DNA of 64,000 nt from Flavobacterium dauae (GCF_004151275.2 NZ_CP130821.1:1488001-1552000); one strand, 5' to 3'; counted from the stretch's first letter, positions 1 through 8,646 are shown. Numbers and translations: made by a program. The notes: generated by a model not told the origin, from the sequence alone.

Positions 1-120
1 TGGCCAAAAGCAGGCGATACAGCAAATGTAGTTTTAATTGATGCCAGCTGCTCGGCAGAAGCTATTTCTAGAATTTCTCCAGTAAAATCATTGATACATC
101 AAGGAAATATTGTGTTTTAA
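1..120 (+). CDS. amidohydrolase, C-terminal fragment (cut by window edge)
   Basis: The first 39 codons, open from base 1 to the TAA at 118-120, read as the end of an amidohydrolase of the cytosine-deaminase-like group. The stretch around GDTANVVLIDASCSAEAI, followed by a short strand ending QGNIVF, is the usual last part of such enzymes, where the small beta domain closes with a 'G.iV' strand. The catalytic barrel lies outside the window, so substrate and exact family cannot be told. Known of the family: metal-dependent hydrolysis of ring or amide bonds. Inference only from the tail. Confidence 0.55.
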   Translation, partial: WPKAGDTANVVLIDASCSAEAISRISPVKSLIHQGNIVF

Positions 121-323
121 CAAGTTTAGTTTTATTATGGGGATCTTTATTAATATACATATCAAAAAGTTAAGGTTTCTTTCTACTTTTTTCTTAGATA
201 AACAGTTATAATTAATTTGTAAATTACTCAAAATTGTAGAGAATTAAATTAGTAGTGTTTTTCAGTGCCTCTTTATAATGTAATATAAGTAAAAAAATAT
301 ATATTTGTAAATAAAAAGTTAAA

Positions 324-674
324 ATGGATATTAGAAGAATTGTAAGTATGTTTTGCTTGTTGTTGGTTACAGTAATGGCTAGTGCACAAAGCAAAGAATC
401 GGGGAAAGCAGAAATTAAGGTTTCTATAGAATGTGATCATTGTAAGGCATGCGAAACGTGTGGACTAAATTTTAAAGACCACATGCTGAAAATTAAAGGC
501 GTGAAAATGTATGAATTAAACGAAGAAACCAAAACAATTACCGTTTATTACAACACTAAAAAAACAAATCTTCAAACTATTAAAACAGCTATTTCTAAGA
601 TGGGTTTTGATGCCGACGATGTAAAGGCAGATCCACAAGCTTATCAAAAATTAGATACTTGTTGTAAAGCTTAA
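324..674 (+). CDS. secreted heavy-metal-associated (HMA) domain protein
   Basis: Residues 1-22 look like a Sec signal peptide ending ASAQ, so the protein should act in the periplasm or outside. Residues 30-100 fit the ferredoxin-like HMA fold of copper chaperones and metal ATPase N-domains: the metal loop has Cys37 and Cys40 (CDHC), and the helix-strand pattern with GVKMYELN and ISKMGFDADDV is typical. Two further cysteines (Cys43, Cys46) sit in the loop and a CC pair (113-114) ends the chain, more thiols than usual. A TATATTTG -7 element at 300-307 lies 16 bases before the ATG. Metal (Cu, Hg or Zn) is not decided by sequence. Ends in a shared terminator with the convergent gene. Confidence 0.8.
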   Translation: MDIRRIVSMFCLLLVTVMASAQSKESGKAEIKVSIECDHCKACETCGLNFKDHMLKIKGVKMYELNEETKTITVYYNTKKTNLQTIKTAISKMGFDADDVKADPQAYQKLDTCCKA

Positions 675-717
675 AAAAAAGGATGCCTAAACAAAAAACG
701 TTTATGCATCCTTTTTT
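673..717. terminator. bidirectional terminator between HMA gene and DUF5074 gene
   Basis: GGATGC (681-686) pairs with GCATCC (706-711); TAAAC/GTTTA extends the stem inward. An A8 run precedes and a T6 run follows, so it can stop transcription from both convergent genes. Confidence 0.85.
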
Positions 718-721
718 CATA

Positions 722-1738
722 TTAAAACTTATAGAAACCGTTAGGACCTATACCTGTTTTAAATTCTTTTGTTACCGTACCGTTTTCTTTGTAAATAGTT
801 ACCGTACCAATATCTTTGAAGCCTTTAACATCAGAAACAAAAATATTTCCGTTAATAACGTTGAATCCGTAAAGAACAGAAAATCCGTCTTCGGCAGGTG
901 TTACGTCAAATAATTTGGTTCCTGAAGATGTTGCCGTATTTGCCGTTTTATAAATTCCTGTTCCTACCGTGTAAAATAAATCTTCACCATCAGCAACCAA
1001 ATATCTAGAATTTCCTTGAGCAATATTAACAGATGTTGTAACTTGCGTTCCTTCTATTTTTGAAATTTTACTTGCTGTATCATTTGTTTCTAAAGCATAC
1101 ACAAATTGTCCGTTAGTAGTAATTCCGTTAATAGCATTGTCAAAAGTAATATCAACTGTATTAGTATCACTGCTTGGATCAATAACTTCAATAGAAGTTC
1201 CTTTGCTATAAAAACCGTTTGCAGCATAAACGTAATTATTTGCAGTAACAATATTTGTTGCCGGAAAATTCAAATCAATGGTTTTAATAAAAGCAAAAGT
1301 TTTTGCATTATATACACTTACTGTAGGGTTGTACAAACTTGTAACGTACAACTTATCGTTGCTAACCGTTGCATAATAAGGTGTATTTAAACCTTGGGTA
1401 ATGGTGTAAACAGATTTGAATGTTTTTTTGTTTACTACTTCAATAGTGTTAGAATTATTTACAATTACAAAAGCATAATCATCGTTTACAACTATAGACT
1501 GAGCCACGTCGCCAAGATCTTTTCCGTTGGCAGTTTTAAAAATGTTATTAGTAACAGTATTAAGATCGGCACTTAAATGTGATACAGAAGCACCACCTTT
1601 ACCAAAATTACCTTCGTTGGTGATAAAATAACCGTTTAAATATTTTTCGTCAGGATTTGTTGTTACTGTGTTGTCGTCGGTATTGCTACAACTGTATAAA
1701 GTTACAGCAGCTAAAATAGGTACTACTAATTTTTTCAT
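722..1738 (-). CDS. DUF5074-type beta-propeller surface lipoprotein
   Basis: A lipoprotein signal ends at Cys17 (LYSC). The rest is a repeated beta-rich pattern (VVNDDYAFVIVNNSNT, TVSNDKLYVTSLYNPT, VTANNYVYAANGFY and so on) typical of a YncE-like propeller; Bacteroidota versions are called DUF5074. It directly follows a TonB-dependent receptor (3 bases apart) under the same cobalamin riboswitch, so it probably serves as the surface lipoprotein partner that helps the receptor capture cobalamin or a related corrinoid. That role is inferred from context; the fold is read from the repeats. No catalytic site is seen. Confidence 0.75.
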   Translation of the reverse strand: MKKLVVPILAAVTLYSCSNTDDNTVTTNPDEKYLNGYFITNEGNFGKGGASVSHLSADLNTVTNNIFKTANGKDLGDVAQSIVVNDDYAFVIVNNSNTIEVVNKKTFKSVYTITQGLNTPYYATVSNDKLYVTSLYNPTVSVYNAKTFAFIKTIDLNFPATNIVTANNYVYAANGFYSKGTSIEVIDPSSDTNTVDITFDNAINGITTNGQFVYALETNDTASKISKIEGTQVTTSVNIAQGNSRYLVADGEDLFYTVGTGIYKTANTATSSGTKLFDVTPAEDGFSVLYGFNVINGNIFVSDVKGFKDIGTVTIYKENGTVTKEFKTGIGPNGFYKF

Positions 1739-1741
1739 TGT

Positions 1742-3583
1742 TTAAAATTTTTTAATAATTTGAATGTGATAATTTCTGCCAGGCATCATTCGCTGTGGCA
1801 TATTTGTATAAGCTGTATTTGCTATATTTTTTATTTTGAAGTTGATGGTAAACGGAAAGTCTTTAAAATTAAAATAGTGGCTGAAATCAATATCAAAAAC
1901 CCCGTAGGCATTAATGGCACTTGCTTTGTCATTAGAACTGGTTGTATAAATTTTACCAATATACAAGAAAGAAGGAACGACGCTGAAATTTTTATATTTA
2001 TAGTTTAATTGAGCTGTGAATTTATGTAAAGGAGTATAAATCAGTTGTTTTTCAATTTTCTTATCAATTGATCGGGTATAAGCATAATTAACCCTACCGC
2101 CCAATGTGTGGTTATTCCACGTTTTTTGTACGTCTAAAGATAATTCTGCACCTAAAATATACACTTCATCTACATTATTTGCTTCCCACAATCCGGTGTT
2201 GGTAGGAACCCAGCGAATCATATTTTTTATTGATGTGTAATAAGTTGATATATTGATATTTAAAATTTTATAATTAAAGTTATTGTTTATATCAAACTGA
2301 ACACTTGTTTCGGGTTTTAAATTCAAATTTCCGCCTGGTTGCCAATACAAATCATTAAACGTGGGAATACGGTAATTTTTTGACGAATTGATTTTTAACT
2401 GATACTTTTCTGAATTGAAATAATAACCTGCCGAAAACAAGAACGGATTTTGATAATCTTTCGCAACTTCATTTTTTAACCCAATTTCAAATCCTGTTTT
2501 AGATGACAAATCATAATTTCCAAGAATACTTACTGCAAAAATTTCTTGAGTAGAGAAGGGTAAGCTCGAATTTTCTCCTTCACCGGTTGTTTTCTGATAT
2601 TCTAAAAAGCCAGAAAATTTTAATTTGTTAGTAACGTTGTAAAAACTTTCGTTTTTTAAATACCAGGTAGTGGCATTTCCACCCGATTTACTGTTGGTAG
2701 GTAGTTGGTCAAAATAATTATACTGTTCTTTTATATAGGCAACGTAAAAAGTATTTAAAAAATCAGACGCTTTGTAATGCCATTTTAATAGGTTTCGGTA
2801 ATAATTATTCTGGTATTTTGTTTTGGTTTGATAAGGCGTTATCAATGCAAAATGACGATCGTCATTATAAGTCGCTGAATATAATTCTATCGTGTTTTTT
2901 GAATTGATTTTATAAGCAACTTCAAAACCTAAAGAGGTGTTGTAAAATTGCCCGTTAATGTTTTTTTGGTCTTTGCCTAACCATTCATAATCGTTATCGC
3001 TTTTGTTGTATCCAAAATGGGCATTCACGGCAAATTGTTCCGTGCCTGTCGAAATTTTATAGTGAATTCCTTGGGTATTAAAGCTTCCGTAGTTTAGTTG
3101 AATTTCATTTTCAGTTGCCTTGTTAAAGGTCAGCGTGTTGTTTAAATGTATGGTTCCGCCAATAGCTCCGCTTCCGTATAATATACTGCCACCGCCGGGT
3201 TTTACCACAATATTGTCGTATTCTTTAAAAGAAGTTGAATTAAAATCGGTCTGACCTAAAAGAGCCGAATTTATTTTAATCCCGTTCCACAACACGCCGG
3301 TTTGTTGTGCCGTAGTTCCTCTGAAAGCGGGCGAACTAACCATTCCGTAACCGTTTTCTTTAAAATAAATAGATGTGTTTTTTTGAAGAAAATCAGTAAA
3401 TGTACCCGTGGTATTTTCAATTAAAGAATCGTTTAAAACAATGGTATTCTGTGATTTAGACTGTTTGCTGATTTTGCTTTTTTCTATGATTAGTTCATCT
3501 AACTGCGTAGAAAATGGATCTTGCGCAAGGGCAATATTAGCTGTAAAAGTCAGAAATAATGAATAAATGATTGTTTGCTTCAT
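1742..3583 (-). CDS. btuB: TonB-dependent outer-membrane receptor, cobalamin (BtuB-like)
   Basis: A signal peptide (about residues 1-21, ending ANIALAQ) leads into a plug domain (FTDFLQKNTSIYFKENGYG, AFRGTTAQQTGVLWNG, GGGSILYGSGAIGGTI) and a long beta-barrel ending in IIKKF, with a terminal aromatic as barrel proteins have. Such receptors import scarce nutrients with TonB energy. I use the ATG at 3583: the in-frame start at 3616 would put codons against the riboswitch, and 3583 gives a clean signal peptide. The cobalamin riboswitch 43 bases upstream, and btuF/btuC-like genes on the other side, point to vitamin B12 or related corrinoids. About 613 residues, normal for BtuB. Confidence 0.87.
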   Translation of the reverse strand: MKQTIIYSLFLTFTANIALAQDPFSTQLDELIIEKSKISKQSKSQNTIVLNDSLIENTTGTFTDFLQKNTSIYFKENGYGMVSSPAFRGTTAQQTGVLWNGIKINSALLGQTDFNSTSFKEYDNIVVKPGGGSILYGSGAIGGTIHLNNTLTFNKATENEIQLNYGSFNTQGIHYKISTGTEQFAVNAHFGYNKSDNDYEWLGKDQKNINGQFYNTSLGFEVAYKINSKNTIELYSATYNDDRHFALITPYQTKTKYQNNYYRNLLKWHYKASDFLNTFYVAYIKEQYNYFDQLPTNSKSGGNATTWYLKNESFYNVTNKLKFSGFLEYQKTTGEGENSSLPFSTQEIFAVSILGNYDLSSKTGFEIGLKNEVAKDYQNPFLFSAGYYFNSEKYQLKINSSKNYRIPTFNDLYWQPGGNLNLKPETSVQFDINNNFNYKILNINISTYYTSIKNMIRWVPTNTGLWEANNVDEVYILGAELSLDVQKTWNNHTLGGRVNYAYTRSIDKKIEKQLIYTPLHKFTAQLNYKYKNFSVVPSFLYIGKIYTTSSNDKASAINAYGVFDIDFSHYFNFKDFPFTINFKIKNIANTAYTNMPQRMMPGRNYHIQIIKKF

Positions 3584-3625
3584 TTGTTTAACCTTTTTTC
3601 CCGAAGGTGAAATCAATTACTATTC

Positions 3626-3792
3626 ATTAGGCAGGTCTCCTGGCTTGCTTTGTGTTTTTGCCTTCCCAAAAAAATTCAGTGGCGTAGATAAAAACAATAT
3701 ATTTTGTATAAAGCTTACAGTTGCGGGAACAGCATAGGAATTGAAAAAATCGCACCTATTTCCCTATTAATGCACTAAAATTGCAACCTAAT
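3626..3792 (-). promoter_or_regulatory. cobalamin riboswitch controlling the receptor operon
   Basis: Read on the minus strand, the leader carries the B12 box AAGCCAGGAGACCTGCC (3646-3630), the upstream GCCACTG core (about 3681-3675), CCCGCAACTGTAAGC (about 3728-3713) and the GGTGCGA region near 3755, in the order of AdoCbl-class riboswitches. A closing P1 helix is visible: ATTAGG (3792-3787) with CCTAAT (3631-3626). The predicted transcription start from the adjacent promoter falls at about 3792, exactly at P1. High cobalamin should shut off the receptor and lipoprotein genes. Confidence 0.95.
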
Positions 3793-3798
3793 ATCAGG

Positions 3799-3828
3799 CA
3801 AAAGTAAGCTAATTTATTAATAATGCAA
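3799..3828 (-). promoter_or_regulatory. Bacteroidota promoter for riboswitch/btuB transcript
   Basis: Minus strand: TTG (3828-3826), 19-nt spacer, TACTTTTG (3806-3799), matching TTG...TAnnTTTG. The start would lie about 7 nt on, at the first base of the riboswitch P1 helix. Confidence 0.75.
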
Positions 3829-3848
3829 ATTAAAGTTTTTACTGCTGT

Positions 3849-3880
3849 TTGTATTTTGTTTAAAGAATGAATTACTTTTG
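3849..3880 (+). promoter_or_regulatory. divergent Bacteroidota promoter for the btuF-like gene
   Basis: TTG (3849-3851), 21-nt spacer, TACTTTTG (3873-3880). The start would be near 3887, leaving only about 10 nt before the ATG at 3897, too short for a riboswitch. Confidence 0.6.
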
Positions 3881-3896
3881 TTAAAAATTTTCACCG

Positions 3897-5024
3897 ATGA
3901 ATTTATCAAAATATATCATACTTGCAACGTTTTTCATTTGTTTAAGCTGCAAAAAAAATACAGAAACAACAACTGTTAAGATTAAAAACAGTATAGAATA
4001 TGCTAACGGGTTAGAAATTCATAATTACGATGATTTTACCGTTATGAAAATTACAAAACCCTGGCCCAATGCCACAAAAACATATACGTATATCTGTGCA
4101 AAATCAAACAAGAATTTGCCTGATAGTTTATCTAAATACACTTTTATACAAATTCCTGTTTCTAATCTGGTAGCAACATCAACTACCCATATTCCGTCTT
4201 TGGTTGCTTTAAATGAAACAGATAAACTGGTTGGTTTTCCACATTTAGAATATATTTCGTCTGAAATCGTAAGAAAAAGTATCGATTTAGGTAAAGTTAA
4301 AGAACTGTCTGATAATGAAAGTCTTAATTTTGAAAAAACAATAGATCTACAGCCTCAAATCATCATAGGATTAAGTATGGATAGCGAAACATCAAAATTC
4401 AATCAGTTTGAAAAAGCGGGTATTCCAGTAATGTATAATGCCGATTGGGTAGAAACATCGCCGTTGGGTAAAGCCGAATGGATAAAGTTTTTCGGGGTAC
4501 TTTTTGATAGACAACAGCAGGCAACAGATTATTTTAATAATATCGTAAAAGAATATGAAGATGCAAAAAAACAAGTAGAAAACCAGCAATTTAAACCAAC
4601 TGTTTTAAGCGGATCGGTTTTTCAGGATGTTTGGTATATGCCGCAAGGTGGCAGCTGGATGGCACAATTTATAAACGATGCCGGCGGAAACTATTTGTGG
4701 AGCGATACGCAGGGTACCGGAAGTTTATCCTTGTCATTTGAAGTGGTTCTTGAAAAAGCTATGAATGCCGATTTTTGGATTGGTCCGGGCGAATTTAATT
4801 CGTTTGATCAAATGCTTGCAGCCAATAAACATTACGGTCAGTTTAAGGCATTCAAACAAAAGCAAGTTTATTCGTACGCTATGAAAAAAGGAGCTACCGG
4901 CGGATTGATTTTTTACGAAGAAGCTTCAAACCGTCCTGATTTGGTATTAAAAGATTTGATTTCTATTTTTCATCCCAACGCTTTGCCTAATTATCAACCC
5001 ACTTTTATTGAACCATTAAAATAA
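3897..5024 (+). CDS. cobalamin/iron-type ABC transporter substrate-binding lipoprotein (BtuF-like)
   Basis: A lipobox (CLSC, Cys18) anchors the protein in the inner membrane. The body has the two-lobed FecB/BtuF class III layout: N-lobe (TSTTHIPSLVALNETDKLVG, LQPQIIIGLS), a linking helix (KAEWIKFFGVLFDRQQQATDYF) and C-lobe (PTVLSGSVFQDVWYMPQGGSWM, ANKHYGQFKAFKQKQVY). It would hand cobalamin or a ferric siderophore to the permease that follows; its stop shares one base with that gene's ATG (TAATG), so translation is coupled. Position back-to-back with a riboswitch-controlled receptor favours cobalamin. The specificity is inference. Confidence 0.8.
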   Translation: MNLSKYIILATFFICLSCKKNTETTTVKIKNSIEYANGLEIHNYDDFTVMKITKPWPNATKTYTYICAKSNKNLPDSLSKYTFIQIPVSNLVATSTTHIPSLVALNETDKLVGFPHLEYISSEIVRKSIDLGKVKELSDNESLNFEKTIDLQPQIIIGLSMDSETSKFNQFEKAGIPVMYNADWVETSPLGKAEWIKFFGVLFDRQQQATDYFNNIVKEYEDAKKQVENQQFKPTVLSGSVFQDVWYMPQGGSWMAQFINDAGGNYLWSDTQGTGSLSLSFEVVLEKAMNADFWIGPGEFNSFDQMLAANKHYGQFKAFKQKQVYSYAMKKGATGGLIFYEEASNRPDLVLKDLISIFHPNALPNYQPTFIEPLK

Positions 5025-6037
5025 TGTTTGTACACTATTCTAAATACCATTTATTCTTTTTTGTTTTACTGCTAATTGCTGCGGTTTTTAATTTGGTAAT
5101 TGGTTCGGTACATATTCCTGTAAGCGATGTTTTGGCTATATTAAGCGACAATTTTGTAGGAAAAACAAGTTGGGAGTACATTATTTTAGAATACCGGTTG
5201 CCTAAATTGGTTATTGCTTGTTTAGTGGGAATGTCACTCTCTGTAGCAGGAATGATGATGCAGACCTTGTTTCAAAACCCCATGGCAGAACCTTATATTT
5301 TAGGTGTAAGTTCGGGAGCCAGCCTGGGAGTTGCCATTTGTATATTGGGACAAAGTTTATTTTCACTGTCGATAAAAGATTATTTTACAGGAAATTTTGC
5401 CATTATAATTTTTGCTTTGGCAGGAAGCATTGCCACTATGTTGATTATTTTAACTGTTTCACAACGCATAAAACAAATAGCTACCTTGCTTATTGTAGGA
5501 CTTATGTTTAGTAGTTTTACAAGTGCGTTTGTTAATGTATTGGCTTACTTTTCAACAGCCGAAGAACTTAAACGATTTACTTTCTGGAATTTGGGCAGTT
5601 TAGGTAACATCAGTTGGCAGCAAATTGGCTTTATCGCTCCTTTATTATTGGGTACCATTGGTGCATCGTTCTTATTAAACAAGTCGTTAAACACACTGTT
5701 AATGGGTGAAAATTATGCAAAAAGCATAGGAATCAATCTTAAAAAGACCAAGTTTATCATTATTCTGGTAACCTGTATGTTGGTTGCTGTGTGTACCGCT
5801 TTTGTTGGACCTATTGCTTTTGTTGGGCTAGCAGTACCTCACATTACCCGAATGATTTATAAAACCACCAATCATTTTCAATTATTTACAGGCAATATTA
5901 TTTTAGGAGCTTTAATTTTGGTTTTGTGTGATATTATTTGTCAGTTACCAGGCGAACAGTTTATATTGCCCATAAACGCAGTTACCTCTATTTTAGGAGC
6001 ACCACTTGTTATTTATCTGATTTTAAGAAACAGGTAA
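5024..6037 (+). CDS. btuC: FecCD/BtuC-type ABC transporter permease
   Basis: The 337-residue chain is almost entirely hydrophobic, with about nine to ten membrane segments and the family motifs EYRLPKLVIACLVGMSLSVA near residue 55, QNPMAEPYILGVSSGASLG near residue 85, and CTAFVGPIAFVGLAVPHITR near residue 255, where the coupling helix contacts the ATPase. It imports cobalamin or iron complexes together with the overlapping upstream binding protein. No ATPase gene follows: the next gene, after 88 bases, is rfbA. The BtuD-like partner must be encoded elsewhere or be shared. Confidence 0.87.
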   Translation: MFVHYSKYHLFFFVLLLIAAVFNLVIGSVHIPVSDVLAILSDNFVGKTSWEYIILEYRLPKLVIACLVGMSLSVAGMMMQTLFQNPMAEPYILGVSSGASLGVAICILGQSLFSLSIKDYFTGNFAIIIFALAGSIATMLIILTVSQRIKQIATLLIVGLMFSSFTSAFVNVLAYFSTAEELKRFTFWNLGSLGNISWQQIGFIAPLLLGTIGASFLLNKSLNTLLMGENYAKSIGINLKKTKFIIILVTCMLVAVCTAFVGPIAFVGLAVPHITRMIYKTTNHFQLFTGNIILGALILVLCDIICQLPGEQFILPINAVTSILGAPLVIYLILRNR

Positions 6038-6125
6038 TCTATTAGTTATAATACAGCATACTTGTTTGTTTTCTTATTCTTAAATACCTATTTTTACCGT
6101 TTAAAAACAGTTCAAAAGAACCAAT

Positions 6126-6983
6126 ATGAAAGGAATCATTTTAGCCGGTGGGTCAGGAACCCGTTTGCATCCGTTAACATTGGCAGTAAGTAAGCAGCTA
6201 ATGCCGGTGTATGATAAACCAATGATTTATTATCCGTTATCAACATTGATGCTGGCTGGTATAAATGAAATTTTAATTATTTCAACACCGCACGATTTGC
6301 CTCATTTTAAAAAGCTTTTGGGAGACGGCTCACAAATCGGTTGTAAATTTGAGTATGCCGAACAGCCTGAACCTAATGGTTTGGCACAGGCATTTGTGAT
6401 TGGCGAAAAATTTATCGGTAACGATAAGGTAGCTTTAGTATTAGGCGACAATATTTTTTATGGAAGCGGAATGAGTAAATTACTGCAAAATTGTACCCAA
6501 GAAGAGGGCGGAGTGGTATTTGCTTATCCGGTACACGATGCGGAGCGTTATGGCGTGGTAGAGTTTGATACAGATAACAGGGTACTTTCTATCGAAGAAA
6601 AGCCCATACAGCCTAAATCTAATTACGCGGTACCTGGTTTGTATTTTTACGATAATTCTGTAGTGGAAATCGCAAAAAATATACAGCCATCAGCTCGTGG
6701 AGAATATGAGATTACTGATGTAAATAAAGAATATTTAAAACAAGGGAAACTGCGTGTTGGTATTTTTGATAGGGGAACGGCGTGGCTTGATACCGGAACG
6801 TTTGCATCATTAATGCAGGCAGGGCAGTTTGTGCAAGTGATTGAAGAACGTCAGGGAATGAAAATAGGTGCCATAGAAGAAGTAGCATATAGAATGGGAT
6901 ATATTAACAAAGAGCAGTTGTTAAAAGTTGCCGAACCATTAAAAAAAAGTGGCTACGGGGAATATCTTTTAAACCTTGTTTAG
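6126..6983 (+). CDS. rfbA: glucose-1-phosphate thymidylyltransferase
   Basis: Makes dTDP-glucose from dTTP and glucose-1-phosphate, first step of dTDP-L-rhamnose synthesis. The nucleotidyltransferase signature [13 protein letters not shown] is at residues 6-18, followed by [20 protein letters not shown], the LGDNIFYG metal/nucleotide site near residue 110 and the EEKP segment near residue 157. Length (285) is typical of the short cytosolic RfbA/RmlA enzymes. It opens a same-strand run with rfbB, rfbC and rfbD. A small GTTC-AAAA-GAAC palindrome lies just before the ATG. Confidence 0.96.
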   Translation: MKGIILAGGSGTRLHPLTLAVSKQLMPVYDKPMIYYPLSTLMLAGINEILIISTPHDLPHFKKLLGDGSQIGCKFEYAEQPEPNGLAQAFVIGEKFIGNDKVALVLGDNIFYGSGMSKLLQNCTQEEGGVVFAYPVHDAERYGVVEFDTDNRVLSIEEKPIQPKSNYAVPGLYFYDNSVVEIAKNIQPSARGEYEITDVNKEYLKQGKLRVGIFDRGTAWLDTGTFASLMQAGQFVQVIEERQGMKIGAIEEVAYRMGYINKEQLLKVAEPLKKSGYGEYLLNLV

Positions 6984-7036
6984 TAAAGAGTAGCACGATC
7001 ATTTTGTTTAACAAAAATTTTAATTATTAAAAATCA

Positions 7037-7468
7037 ATGAAAATAGGGATAACATTTAGTGCATTTGATCTGCTACACGCGGGGCATATTAAAATGTTGG
7101 AAGAAGCCAAACGCCAGTGCGATTATTTGATTTGCGGTTTGCAAACAGATCCAACAGTTGACCGTCCCGAGAAGAACCATCCGGTACAATCGGTTGTAGA
7201 ACGGTACATCCAATTAAAAGGATGCCGTTTTGTCGATGAAATTATTCCATACGCCACCGAACAGGATTTAGAAGATGTGTTGCGATCTTTTAAAATAGAT
7301 GTACGTATTTTAGGAGAAGAATACCGCGATAAAGACTTCACGGGTCGTGCATACTGCGAAGAAAAAGGCATTGCATTGTATTTTAACACACGCGATCATC
7401 GTTTTTCAAGCTCAGGATTGCGCAAAGAAGTAGCTAAAAAAGAAAATGGAAAACCAATAGAAAAGTAA
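7037..7468 (+). CDS. cytidylyltransferase-family protein (TagD/glycerol-3-phosphate cytidylyltransferase-like)
   Basis: A small HxGH-superfamily nucleotidyltransferase: HAGH at residues 14-17, the segment VVERYIQLKGCRFVDEIIPY, and the closing SSSGLR motif near residue 125 that binds the phosphates. Known relatives join CTP to glycerol-3-phosphate, or ATP to other sugar phosphates, for cell-surface polymers. It sits between rfbA (53 bases) and rfbB (40 bases), so it probably supplies an activated building block for the same envelope polysaccharide or a decoration on it. The substrate is not determined; it is not a dTDP-rhamnose step. Confidence 0.82.
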   Translation: MKIGITFSAFDLLHAGHIKMLEEAKRQCDYLICGLQTDPTVDRPEKNHPVQSVVERYIQLKGCRFVDEIIPYATEQDLEDVLRSFKIDVRILGEEYRDKDFTGRAYCEEKGIALYFNTRDHRFSSSGLRKEVAKKENGKPIEK

Positions 7469-7508
7469 AATTAATAAAATTTCTACTTCATCGCTAACAT
7501 AAACAATT

Positions 7509-8558
7509 ATGCAACAAAAAATCATTATTACCGGCGGAGCAGGTTTTATCGGCTCTCACGTTGTACGAGAATTTGTAACGAAATACCCCGATTATATCAT
7601 AATAAATTTAGATTCTTTGACCTATGCAGGAAATCTTGAAAATTTAAAAGACATTGACCAGCTACCCAATTATCACTTTGAAAAAACAGATATTTGTGAT
7701 GCCGCTGCGGTTTTTGAAGTATTTAAAAAATACCAGCCCACGGGAGTGATCCATTTAGCGGCCGAGTCGCATGTAGATCGTTCTATAACAGATCCTTCGG
7801 CGTTTGTAATGACAAACGTTATTGGTACGGTTAATTTATTAAATGCCGCACGTGAAGTTTGGAATAATGATTTTAAAGGGAAACGTTTTCATCACGTGTC
7901 AACCGATGAAGTTTTTGGTGCATTGGGCAGCGAAGGCTTCTTTACCGAAGATACCAAATACGATCCACATTCGCCTTATTCTGCATCAAAAGCGGCATCA
8001 GACCATTTTGTACGTGCTTATCACGATACCTACGGTTTGCCAATTGTATTAACCAACTGTTCTAATAATTACGGACCTAATCATTTTCCTGAAAAGTTGA
8101 TTCCTTTGTGTATTCACAACATCATCAACAACAAACCATTACCTATTTACGGCGACGGAAAATACACGCGCGATTGGCTGTTTGTAATTGATCACGCAAA
8201 AGCAATTGATTTGGTTTTTCACCAAGGTAAAAATGGCGACTCATACAACGTAGGAGGTTTTAACGAATGGCAAAATATCGATTTGGTGAAAGAATTATGT
8301 AAGCAGATGGATGCTAAATTAAATCGTTTACCCGGAACCAGCGAAAAGTTAATCACGTTTGTAAAAGACCGTCCTGGTCATGATTTGCGATATGCTATAG
8401 ATGCCAATAAAATCAATAAAGAACTAGGTTGGTATCCCAGCGTAACCTTTGAACAAGGGTTGGCAAAAACAATCGACTGGTTTATGGAAAATCAAGAGTG
8501 GTTAAACAATGTAACCTCGGGCGATTATCAAAAGTATTATCAAGAGCAGTATAAGTAG
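7509..8558 (+). CDS. rfbB: dTDP-glucose 4,6-dehydratase
   Basis: Second step of dTDP-L-rhamnose synthesis: oxidises dTDP-glucose and removes water to give the 4-keto-6-deoxy sugar. An extended-SDR fold is clear: NAD-binding GGAGFIG at residues 9-15, STDEVFG in the active site, catalytic Tyr157 and Lys161 in YSASK, then NCSNNYGPNHFPEKLIP and GDGKYTRDWLFV of the sugar-nucleotide part. Length 349 is normal. Downstream spacing to rfbC is widened by an inserted four-helix-bundle gene and an inverted repeat. Confidence 0.96.
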   Translation: MQQKIIITGGAGFIGSHVVREFVTKYPDYIIINLDSLTYAGNLENLKDIDQLPNYHFEKTDICDAAAVFEVFKKYQPTGVIHLAAESHVDRSITDPSAFVMTNVIGTVNLLNAAREVWNNDFKGKRFHHVSTDEVFGALGSEGFFTEDTKYDPHSPYSASKAASDHFVRAYHDTYGLPIVLTNCSNNYGPNHFPEKLIPLCIHNIINNKPLPIYGDGKYTRDWLFVIDHAKAIDLVFHQGKNGDSYNVGGFNEWQNIDLVKELCKQMDAKLNRLPGTSEKLITFVKDRPGHDLRYAIDANKINKELGWYPSVTFEQGLAKTIDWFMENQEWLNNVTSGDYQKYYQEQYK

Positions 8559-8612
8559 TTAGAAGGTTATAAAGTTATAAACATATTATTTCTTAGCCGT
8601 ATAACCTTCTAA
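8559..8612. repeat. inverted repeat after rfbB, part of a dispersed spacer repeat
   Basis: TTAGAAGGTTATA (8559-8571) and TATAACCTTCTAA (8600-8612) form a perfect 13-bp stem around a 28-base loop. GGTTATAAAGTTATA at 8565-8579 is the exact reverse complement of 10579-10593, at the right edge of the insertion sequence. There is no T-run after the stem, so a Rho-independent terminator is not supported. Confidence 0.75.
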
Positions 8613-8646
8613 TCCTATCACTTTTTAACTATTATAAAAATAGATT

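Noticed and set aside
3584..3616. Upstream start of the TonB receptor
   Set aside because: It would place codons near the riboswitch and remove a clean signal peptide; 3583 is better.
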